From NCBI GenBank assembly GCA_002329285.1, contig DCTO01000115.1, positions 25,766 to 31,457 of the forward strand: a DNA stretch of 5,692 nt. The letters are read 5' to 3'. The notes beneath the pieces are model-generated. The model saw only the letters and a list, made by a program, of their open reading frames with translations. It was not told where the DNA came from and made no database searches. Below are positions 1 through 5,627 of this stretch, one piece after another (within the stretch, counting starts at the first letter, position 1; the number at the start of each line of letters is the position of its first letter). Position numbers and translations under genes: made by a program. Source of the DNA: Ruminococcaceae bacterium UBA1438. Lineage in GTDB: Bacteria; Bacillota; Clostridia; Oscillospirales; Acutalibacteraceae.

Positions 1-1
1 C

Positions 2-700
2 GCGGTGCGCCATCAGGGCTTCATTCCCTGGGATGATGATATGGATATCGGAATGACCAGGGAAAATTATGAAAAATTTTCACGCGCGGCAGCGCAGCTT
101 AATTCTCAGCTTTATTATGAAAGCTATGAAACCAACAAGAATTATAACCGCCCCCATGCGCAGGTCTGCAAGCGGGATGCGGTGATGGTAAGAAACAGAA
201 ATTATTATAAGGAAATAGAAGATTGCAATGCTTTTGTTGACGTTTTTCCGCTTGATTGCGTGCCTGAAAGCAAGGCAAAACAGAGCCGCCAGATAAAGCA
301 GTTAAAGCAGCTCAAATATCTTCAGAGCAGGAAGCAGTGCATAATCTATCAGCGGAATTCAGCACTTCAGATTTTTCTGAAAAAAGCCTTTAAGGCATTG
401 CTGCTTCCAATCAGCTTTTATCAGCTTGGAAAACGGATTGATGCCGTTTCAAAAAAATATAATTCGCCCGGCGCAAAGAATGTTTGCTCAATGTCCAGCG
501 GTTACAGCTATGAAAAGCAGAATATGCCCGTTGAATGGTACGGCAAGCCGTTGGAGGCTGAATTTGAGGGCAGAAAATATTTCGTTCCTGAAAAAACGGA
601 TGCTTATTTAACCAGGCTTTATGGGGATTATATGACCCCGAAGAAGATTGGCATTTCCTCAAACGATGATGAGGAATTTTCGGAGATTAAGCTTGTTTGA
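2..700 (+). CDS. licD: LicD-family phosphotransferase, 5'-truncated by window edge
   Basis: LicD-family proteins transfer a phospho-alcohol (classically phosphocholine from CDP-choline) onto a cell-surface glycan; they act in the cytoplasm on lipid-linked precursors. The visible 232 residues begin inside the family signature: the RHQGFIPWDDDMDIGM block near the start carries the acidic DDDMD cluster expected to bind metal and nucleotide. An FVDVFPLD segment and a C-terminal YGDYMTPKK block, both shared with the next gene, follow. Compared with that paralogue about 40 N-terminal residues are missing, so the true start lies left of the window; the GTG at 5 is an internal valine. The reading frame is open to TGA at 698-700 and has no cytidylyltransferase extension. 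The next gene starts 29 bp downstream, which suggests one transcript. The family call is firm; the transferred group cannot be determined. Confidence 0.9.
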   Translation, partial: AVRHQGFIPWDDDMDIGMTRENYEKFSRAAAQLNSQLYYESYETNKNYNRPHAQVCKRDAVMVRNRNYYKEIEDCNAFVDVFPLDCVPESKAKQSRQIKQLKQLKYLQSRKQCIIYQRNSALQIFLKKAFKALLLPISFYQLGKRIDAVSKKYNSPGAKNVCSMSSGYSYEKQNMPVEWYGKPLEAEFEGRKYFVPEKTDAYLTRLYGDYMTPKKIGISSNDDEEFSEIKLV

Positions 701-716
701 TTACCCGGTGATGATC

Positions 717-724
717 GGAGGTGA
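717..724 (+). promoter_or_regulatory. Ribosome binding site fixing the GTG start at 730
   Basis: GGAGGTGA is a near-perfect anti-16S match and sits 5 nt before GTG at 730. It overlaps the in-frame GTG at 721, so that earlier codon cannot be the start and translation should begin at 730 (MKKEYLSK). Confidence 0.85.
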
Positions 725-729
725 GGGCA

Positions 730-1994
730 GTGAAAAAAGAATATCTTTCAAAAACGCAAAGCGAATTGCTTTTTATAATGGATGAAATTGATCGCGTTTG
801 CAGGGAAAATGAAATTGAATATTTTCTCCTTGGTGGCTCTGCCCTCGGCGCAGTGCGCCATAAGGGCTTCATTCCGTGGGATGATGATATGGATGTCGGC
901 ATGACCAGGGAAAACTATATTAAGTTTGAAAAGGCTGCCGGTCAGCTGAATCCCGTGCTTTATTTTGATGATTATAAACGAAACAAGAATTATAATCGGC
1001 CGCACGCCCAGGTTTGCAAGCGCGGCTCAAAGATAATAAGAAGCAGGGAATATTATCGCGAAATTGCAGACAGCGATATTTTTGTTGATATTTTTCCGCT
1101 TGATTGCCTGCCTGAAAGCGAAGCAAAACAAAAAAGGCAGCGCAAAAAACCATGTGCCTCAAATATCTTCAAAGCAGAAAGCAATGCATCATTTATCAGA
1201 GAAACACGGCAGGCCAGATTTTTCTTAAAAAAGCCTTCAGGGCAATGATGGCGCCGATAAGCTTTTACCGCCTCGGCAAAATGCTTGATGATGTTTCTCA
1301 AAAATATAACCGCAGCGGTGCAAAAATGCTCAGCTCAATGTCAAGCGGCGCGGATTATTATACTGATTGCTTCCCACCTGAATGGCTTTCTCCCCCTGTG
1401 GAGGCGGAATTTGAGGGGCGCAGTTATTTCATCCCCAGGGATTGTGACAGCGTGCTGAAAAAATGCTATGGGGATTATATGACCCCCGTCAAGCCCTCGG
1501 ATTTAACCAAAAATCCTGAGCTGCTTTCGGTTCTTGATGTCTGCGATGAGGAAAAGGAGCGCAGGGAATTTGTTGTGGGTTACACCACCGGCGTTTTTGA
1601 TTTGTTTCATATCGGGCATCTTAATATTCTTAAAAAGGCAAAGGAAAGCTGCGATTATCTTATCGTCGGCGTCACAACCGATGAGCTTGCCTTTGAATAT
1701 AAAAAAATAAAACCCGTTATTCCCTTTGATGAGAGATGCGAGATAATCAAGGCAGTTAAATATGTTGATAAGGTTGTTCCTCAAACTTCTATGGATAAGC
1801 TTGAAGCATATGATAAATACAGATTTGATGTTATGTTTGTCGGCGATGACTGGAAGGGCACGGATAAATGGAACGCCCTTGAAAAGGAGTTTGAACGCAG
1901 GAAGGTTAAAATAATCTATTTTCCTTACACCAAAAGCACCTCCTCAACCAAGCTTCGCGCGTTTATTGACACAAATAAGGAAAAAAACCGCTGA
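730..1994 (+). pseudogene. licD: LicD - TagD-like cytidylyltransferase fusion, split by a -1 frameshift
   Basis: After restoring one base this is a 421-residue bifunctional protein. Residues 1-260 or so are a LicD domain with GGSALGAVRHKGFIPWDDDM at 35-54. Residues 282-415 (DNA 1572 onward) are a TagD/CTP-transferase domain with GVFDLFHIGH (HIGH nucleotide-binding motif at 294-297), GDDW at 372-375 and STSSTKLR at 403-410. TagD-type enzymes join CTP to a phospho-alcohol to give a CDP-alcohol; LicD-type enzymes use such donors, so the fusion plausibly couples activation and transfer. As written, the first frame ends at TGA 1246-1248 after 28 unrelated residues beyond the A6 run, while the second frame is open from before 1152 to 1994. 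TagD's signature RTEGISTT reads YTKSTSST here. The flippase starts 1 nt after the stop. The real alcohol (glycerol, ribitol, choline or other) is unknown. Confidence 0.85.
1144..1149 (+). other. Frameshift site: A6 run, one base short
   Basis: The frame reads CGC-AAA-AAA-CCA. Adding one A gives CGC-AAA-AAA-ACC-ATG-TGC-CTC and runs straight into LKYLQSRKQCII, matching the intact paralogue. The paralogue has no A run here. A second A6 at 1130-1135 could equally hold the missing base. The switch must lie after TGA 1113-1115, which closes the second frame upstream. Neither run is a properly phased slippery heptamer. Confidence 0.8.
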
Positions 1995-1995
1995 T

Positions 1996-3486
1996 ATGAA
2001 TAATAAATCAAAGCTTATAAAGCTGTATGGCGCTCTGCCGGTTCAGGCTCGGGCGGCGCTGTGGTTCACAATCTGCAATTTTATTAATAAGGGAATATCG
2101 CTGATTGTTGTTCCCATTTATTCAAGATTGCTCACTCAAACTGAATATGGCTATTATTCCCTGTTTCTCACATGGAATAATATTCTGATGATTTTAACAA
2201 CGCTGGAGCTTTGGCGAAGCTATTATGCGCCCGCTTATGTTCATCATCGGGAGGATGAAAAAAGGCTAACCTCATCCCTTCTCGGATTTTCCTTTACACT
2301 TACAACCGTTTGGGTTATAATATATCTGATTTTTGCAGATTGGATTAATGCAAAAATCGGATTGCCGCCCGTGCTTATTGTCGGAATGCTGCTTTATCAG
2401 TATTTCATCACGGCATGGGAATTCTGGGCAGTTCGGCAAAGGTTTAATTATAATTACAGGGCATTGGTTGCGGCAACGCTGGCGGTTTCCGTTTCAGCGC
2501 CGGTAATCGGCGTGCTCGGAATATATTATTCCGATTTCGGGTTGGAATTCGCTTCGCTTTCAAAGCCTGCCGTTCAAAGCCTTGCGGCGATTGTGCTTTT
2601 CGTCTATTTCCTTTCAAGGGGAAAACAGTTTTTTAATCGGCATTATTGGCTTGATGCAATCAAAATCGGCGTCCCGTTTGTGCCGTATATGCTCTCAATC
2701 CTGCTTATTAATCAGGCAGACAGGATTATGATAAACAGCTATTGCGGCGCGGAAAAAACCGCGATTTACAGTGTTGCTTATTCCGCAGCCTCAATTCTCC
2801 AGCTTTTCAACACCGCCATCAGCGATTCCTTTAATCCCTGGATGTATGAAAAGCTTAAGGGCAAAAGCTTTGCCCCGATTGAAAAACGGGCGGATCAGAT
2901 TTTGCTCTTTATCTGCGCGGTTAATCTGCTGCTGATAATTATGGCGCCGGAGGTAATCTATATAATGGCGCCTGCAAAATATTATGATGCGGTCAGGGTT
3001 ATTCCTCCGATTGCCGCCTGCAGCGTAATAATGTTTATTTTCCAGCGATATGTTTCGGTTGAAACCTTTTATAAGAAAACCGCAATGAATTCCGCATTTT
3101 CGGTTGTGGCGGCGGCTCTCAACATCGGGCTTAATATGCTGTTCATTCCGAAATACGGCTTCATCGCTGCGGGTTACACAACCCTGGCAAGCTATATCGT
3201 GTTTGCGCTGATGCATTTCTTCTGCGTTGGCCTCATTTCAAAAAAGCAGGAAAAGGTTTTGATTTTCAAGGGCAGAACCACCCTGCTTTGTGCGTTTGCT
3301 TTTCTTGCCCTCGGCGGCGTTTTTGCAACGCTTTATGAATATATGATAATAAGATTTGCGCTTTTGGCAGTGATTTGCCTGCTTCTTTTCCTTTTCAGAA
3401 AAAAGCTTGCAGAGCTTGTTAATTTCAGCAAATTCAAAAATATTGAAGAACAGAAAGGAAATAGTGATGTTCGGGAGACAGAGTAA
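1996..3486 (+). CDS. wzx: Wzx-type oligosaccharide flippase (MOP superfamily)
   Basis: This is a polytopic inner-membrane protein of 496 residues, a usual length for Wzx/RfbX flippases, which move lipid-linked repeat units across the cytoplasmic membrane. It has about 14 hydrophobic segments, for example near residues 20-40, 95-114, 155-176, 192-207, 302-325, 336-354, 390-412 and 451-467. Family-like features are the N-terminal NKGISLIVVPIYSRLLTQTE and, mid-protein, INQADRIMINSYCGAEKTAI. ATG 1996 is chosen because it follows the upstream TGA (1992-1994) by one base, with TAAGGA at 1976-1981 as a loose ribosome binding site; translational coupling is likely. The in-frame ATG at 1966 would lie inside the preceding gene. 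The 3' end overlaps the next gene by 20 bp. Substrate specificity cannot be inferred. Confidence 0.9.
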   Translation: MNNKSKLIKLYGALPVQARAALWFTICNFINKGISLIVVPIYSRLLTQTEYGYYSLFLTWNNILMILTTLELWRSYYAPAYVHHREDEKRLTSSLLGFSFTLTTVWVIIYLIFADWINAKIGLPPVLIVGMLLYQYFITAWEFWAVRQRFNYNYRALVAATLAVSVSAPVIGVLGIYYSDFGLEFASLSKPAVQSLAAIVLFVYFLSRGKQFFNRHYWLDAIKIGVPFVPYMLSILLINQADRIMINSYCGAEKTAIYSVAYSAASILQLFNTAISDSFNPWMYEKLKGKSFAPIEKRADQILLFICAVNLLLIIMAPEVIYIMAPAKYYDAVRVIPPIAACSVIMFIFQRYVSVETFYKKTAMNSAFSVVAAALNIGLNMLFIPKYGFIAAGYTTLASYIVFALMHFFCVGLISKKQEKVLIFKGRTTLLCAFAFLALGGVFATLYEYMIIRFALLAVICLLLFLFRKKLAELVNFSKFKNIEEQKGNSDVRETE

Positions 3487-3802
3487 GGAAATCAGTTTTA
3501 TTGATTTGTTAAACATTCTGCGCTTTAAGCTGATCTGGATAATTATTGCAACCTTTGCGCTGGGCGGGATTGCATTCGGAGTTTCAAAATATGTGATAGA
3601 GCCTAAATATACGGCAAATATCAGCCTTTATGTTTACAGCGATGCTTCAAAAACAAGCTCAAACGATGCCGTAATCACGCAGTCCGAAATCAATGCATCC
3701 CAGCTGCTTGCAAATAATTATATCGTTATCCTTGAAAGCAGAACGGTTTCAGACAGGATTATTAAGGAGCTTCATCTTGATATGGATGCATCGGAGCTTC
3801 AG

Positions 3803-3808
3803 AAAAAA
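3803..3808 (+). other. Frameshift site: A6 run, one base short
   Basis: The frame reads CAG-AAA-AAA-TCA and then leads to a stop at 3854. One extra A gives CAG-AAA-AAA-ATC-AGC-GCC-GAA, joining LQKK to ISAESRNDTEILSVSV, the expected family sequence. The run is in phase with the codons, so it is not an X_XXY_YYZ heptamer. An ACGGA/TCCGT inverted repeat (3832-3848) lies too far downstream to look like a typical stimulator. Confidence 0.8.
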
Positions 3809-4167
3809 TCAGCGCCGAATCAAGGAATGACACGGAGATCCTTTCCGTCAGCGTAACGGACACGGATCCCAAGCAGGCACAACTGATTGCTAATGAAATT
3901 GCAGAGGTTTTGCCCGATGTTATTTCCGGCGTTATTAATGCCGGCGGCGCTGCGGTTGTTGATTATGCCGTTGAGCCAACAACACCTTCATCTCCGAACA
4001 TTATGCTCAACACGGCGCTTTCCGCCTTCTGCGGTGCGCTTTTAGCGGTAATTATTATTATTATTAAGGAAAGCCTTAATACAAAGGTTAAGGGCGAGGG
4101 AGATTTGGAATACTATTTCGATATCCCGGTAATCGCAAACATTCCGCAGATCACAAACACCAGAGGA

Positions 4168-4174
4168 AAGGAGG
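4168..4174 (+). promoter_or_regulatory. Ribosome binding site fixing the kinase start at 4181
   Basis: AAGGAGG lies 6 nt upstream of ATG 4181. The alternative in-frame GTG at 4175 touches this motif and is ruled out. The site lies inside the 3' end of the co-polymerase gene, so the kinase can be translated even if the upstream frame is broken. Confidence 0.85.
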
Positions 4175-4180
4175 GTGCAT

Positions 4181-4954
4181 ATGAAGAAAACAACAATAAT
4201 TAGCCGAGGCACTCGCTTTGTTAAAAAGGACAGGGATAAGATGCTTTCCTCAAATTCGCCCTTCCTTATCAAAGAGGCGTATAACCTTGCAAGAACCAAG
4301 CTTATTTTCGCGGCAAACGGTGAGAAATGCCCGGTGTTTGCCGTAACCAGCGCGGATGCCTCAGAGGGAAAAACTATCAACACAATCAATCTTGCAACCT
4401 CCTTTGCAATGATGGGCAAAAAAACCCTGATTATTGATTCCGATATGCGCAATCCTTCAATCCACAAGTATTTTAACGTTCCCAGAAAAAACGGGCTTTC
4501 AGAGGTTTTGGCAAAGCTTGAAACCACGGTCAGCCTCAAGCAGTCTGAAACGGAAAATCTCTATTTCATAACCTCGGGTGAAATTCCTCCGAATCCATCG
4601 GAAATCATGTCGGGTGACACAATGCATGAGCTCATCGATTATCTTAAGGAGCGCTTTGATTTCATCTTTATTGACACTCCGCCCGTTTCAATTGTAACCG
4701 ATGCAACCCTGCTTTCAAATTTCATAACGGGTTATCTGCTTGTCGTTCGTGATCTTTCAACGGATATTCAGCTTCTCCAGAAAACTGTGGACACTCTCAA
4801 GGAGTTTGACGGCAGAGTCTGCGGCTTTGTGCTGAATGATACTGACGGCAAGAGCAACACATATAAGAGCAGTTATTATAATTACAGATACAGATATAAG
4901 TATTATTACAATTATAATTATCAATATGGCTCTTCAAAAAATAGCAGCAAATAG
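4181..4954 (+). CDS. CpsD/CapB-type bacterial tyrosine autokinase (BY-kinase)
   Basis: This cytoplasmic P-loop kinase (257 residues) pairs with the membrane co-polymerase and controls polysaccharide assembly by cyclic tyrosine autophosphorylation. Visible motifs, in order: EAYNLARTKL at 32-41 (equivalent to the oligomerisation helix), Walker A ADASEGKT at 58-65, Walker A' LIIDSDMRNP at 83-92 with Asp86 and Asp88, and Walker B FIFIDTPP at 161-168. The C-terminal tail is tyrosine-rich, with 12 Tyr between residues 228 and 249, the usual autophosphorylation cluster. There is no transmembrane segment, as expected for the split Gram-positive type. It is intact, overlaps the co-polymerase gene by 23 bp, and is the last gene before a strong terminator. 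If the upstream co-polymerase were truly truncated, the kinase would lack its activating tail. No partner phosphatase gene follows. Confidence 0.93.
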   Translation: MKKTTIISRGTRFVKKDRDKMLSSNSPFLIKEAYNLARTKLIFAANGEKCPVFAVTSADASEGKTINTINLATSFAMMGKKTLIIDSDMRNPSIHKYFNVPRKNGLSEVLAKLETTVSLKQSETENLYFITSGEIPPNPSEIMSGDTMHELIDYLKERFDFIFIDTPPVSIVTDATLLSNFITGYLLVVRDLSTDIQLLQKTVDTLKEFDGRVCGFVLNDTDGKSNTYKSSYYNYRYRYKYYYNYNYQYGSSKNSSK

Positions 4955-4957
4955 TTT

Positions 4958-4992
4958 AAAAGACCTTCGGTTGAAAATCCGAAGGTCTTTTT
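4958..4992. terminator. Bidirectional rho-independent terminator
   Basis: Arm AAAAGACCTTCGG (4958-4970) pairs perfectly with CCGAAGGTCTTTT (4979-4991) around an 8-nt loop, and a T-rich stretch follows. The A-rich left flank gives the opposite strand a U tract too. It sits 3 bp after the kinase stop and 8 bp beyond the end of the converging DUF1893 gene, so it probably serves both. Confidence 0.9.
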
Positions 4993-5000
4993 AGTTTATT

Positions 5001-5431
5001 TTATTTGCTGTTCTGCGCAAGCTCTGCGGCCTTTTGCCTAAGCGCCTCAAGCGCTTCGTTTAAATCATCAATATCCTTAACGGTTGCCTCCATCGGGCAA
5101 AGCCCCGTGCCGGCGCGGTTGATGATGTTTTCCGTCAGCTTTGCATATTCAAAGCGAATTCCTTTTTTTCAAGCATTGCCTTTGCGGGCAGGCTCATAAC
5201 CTCGGCATAAACCTCGCTAACCCCAAGCAGGGAATAAAGCATGGCAGAAGCTTTGCCTACAATTTTGTCTGCTGCCGAAGCGCCGCTCCAGTCCTCGCCG
5301 CTCTTTGCAAGCGAAAGCAGTGCGCGGATTCCTCTTTCCTTGCTTTCAAACACCCTGTTGCCCGAAATCAGCACAAGGTTAAAGCCGCCGTCTGAAAGCC
5401 TCATTTTTGCTTCTTCTGAAAAAGAGCTCAT
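5001..5431 (-). pseudogene. DUF1893 (TM1506-like) protein, split by a -1 frameshift
   Basis: With one extra A in the A7 run this gives a 143-residue protein matching what I recall of the DUF1893 family: EEAKMRLSDGGFNLVLISGN near the start, RVFESKERGIRALLSLA, then SAADKIVGKASAMLYSLLG, and the C-terminal hallmark INRAGTGLCPME with its cysteine at 112. The family resembles the cytidine-deaminase fold (TM1506), but its function is not established. As written, the frame stops at the TGA covering 5135-5137 (98 residues, ending ALNMQS); the remainder, IRFEYAKLTENIINR to AELAQNSK, is open in the -1 frame to TAA at 5001-5003. ATG 5429-5431 follows GGAGG (5439-5443) by 7 nt. The gene is probably monocistronic, with its own promoter, and appears unrelated to the polysaccharide operon. 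Confidence 0.85.
5138..5168 (-). other. Candidate -1 frameshift cassette in DUF1893 gene
   Basis: On the minus strand the codons GAA-AAA-AAG place an A_AAA_AAG heptamer (5168-5162) in the exact phase for tandem -1 slippage. Six bases later comes a hairpin, GCTTTG-aatatg-CAAAGC (5155-5138), immediately before the zero-frame TGA. A weak AAAGG lies about 9 nt upstream. Slippage would yield precisely LEKKGIRFEYAK, the family-like continuation. A missing base in the A7 run explains the same data more simply. Confidence 0.4.
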
Positions 5432-5438
5432 GTTTCAT

Positions 5439-5443
5439 CCTCC
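5439..5443 (-). promoter_or_regulatory. Ribosome binding site for DUF1893 gene
   Basis: GGAGG on the minus strand lies 7 nt before ATG (5431-5429). It fixes the start of the gene and supports real translation of the frameshifted frame. Confidence 0.85.
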
Positions 5444-5471
5444 GAAAAATTATTTTTGTTTGCCTAAATAA

Positions 5472-5500
5472 ATGATATTCTAAAACTGGCGCAATGTCAA
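5472..5500 (-). promoter_or_regulatory. Sigma-A-type promoter for DUF1893 gene
   Basis: On the minus strand a perfect -35 TTGACA (5500-5495) and a -10 TATCAT (5477-5472, five of six consensus bases) are separated by 17 bp. Transcription should start near 5465, giving a leader of about 35 nt to the ATG. Confidence 0.8.
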
Positions 5501-5510
5501 TCGCAGTTTT
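5482..5510. promoter_or_regulatory. Inverted repeat overlapping the DUF1893 promoter, possible operator
   Basis: AAAACTG (5482-5488) and CAGTTTT (5504-5510) are perfect inverted arms. They extend imperfectly inward (gCG/CG), and the dyad covers the -35 box and most of the spacer. A nested GTCAA/TTGAC pair (5496-5500, 5509-5513) is also present. It lies upstream of the expected transcription start, so it would act as DNA, not as an RNA hairpin. Beyond it, 5511-5591 is AT-rich with nothing else that I can call. Confidence 0.35.
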
Positions 5511-5591
5511 GACGCAGGCGATTTTTTAACAATAAAGTTTGAAAAGAATAAAATGAGCATACAGAAAATAAAAGTTTTTTGCTTTTTCTGC

Positions 5592-5621
5592 TTGACAAGC
5601 GAATTGCTTTTATGCTATAGT
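5592..5621 (+). promoter_or_regulatory. Sigma-A-type promoter driving the rightward leader
   Basis: TTGACA (5592-5597) and TATAGT (5616-5621) are separated by 18 bp, in an AT-rich region. Transcription should start near 5628. The promoter is divergent from that of the DUF1893 gene. Confidence 0.75.
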
Positions 5622-5627
5622 GTGTTA

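Larger units (their letters stand above)
2..1486 (+). repeat. Diverged tandem duplication of licD (2-639 versus 850-1486)
   Basis: The LicD part of the first gene and that of the second align end to end without codon-size gaps. Shared landmarks include RPHAQVCKR, YLQSRKQCIIYQRN and YGDYMTP. The DNA offset between copies is 848 bases up to about position 1120 and 847 bases from about 1158 onward, which exposes a net single-base loss in the second copy. Several stretches remain nearly identical at DNA level, for example the block encoding GFIPWDDDMD. This points to tandem duplication followed by divergence. Confidence 0.85.
3467..4203 (+). pseudogene. CpsC/CapA/YveK-type polysaccharide co-polymerase, split by a -1 frameshift
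   Basis: With one base restored this is a 245-residue Wzz-family membrane protein, a normal size for the Gram-positive co-polymerase that sets chain length and activates its partner tyrosine kinase. A first membrane helix spans residues 22-44, followed by the extracellular part with IEPKYTANISLYVY. The reconstructed SVSVTDTDPKQAQLIANEIA is typical of the family. The proline-rich EPTTPSSPN comes next (169-177), then a second helix near 178-199 and a cytoplasmic tail ending YEENNNN. As written, the frame stops at TAA 3854-3856 after about 129 residues, losing helix 2 and the tail; the rest is open only in the other frame, with no convincing start. The start ATG 3467 follows AAAGGA (3454-3459) by 7 nt and overlaps the flippase by 20 bp. 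The kinase start overlaps the 3' end by 23 bp. Confidence 0.87.

Noticed and set aside
1130..1149. Programmed -1 ribosomal frameshifting at the A6 runs in licD-tagD
   Set aside because: The runs read CAA-AAA-AGG and CGC-AAA-AAA-CCA, which are not X_XXY_YYZ heptamers in frame. No hairpin lies at a suitable distance, and A6 is short for polymerase slippage.
411..1301. Minus-strand open frames opposite the two licD genes
   Set aside because: They are shadows of well-supported plus-strand genes, with no start signals or family motifs.
2791..3516. Minus-strand open frames opposite the flippase
   Set aside because: They are shadows of a clear membrane-protein gene; their compositions are typical of reverse-complemented hydrophobic codons.
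3910..4203. A separate short gene starting at TTG 3910
   Set aside because: It is the continuation of the co-polymerase in the shifted frame. Family sequence extends upstream of the TTG, and there is no ribosome binding site.
5005..5471. Rightward open frames at 5005-5199, 5141-5395 and 5241-5471
   Set aside because: They are antisense to the DUF1893 gene, lack ribosome binding sites and show no recognisable protein features.
5502..5526. TCGC...GCGA followed by T6 as a terminator
   Set aside because: The stem is only four pairs with a long loop, and no plus-strand transcript is expected to end there.
5509..5537. TTGACG as the -35 box of a second rightward promoter
   Set aside because: There is no acceptable -10 box at 16-18 bp, and a much better promoter lies at 5592-5621.
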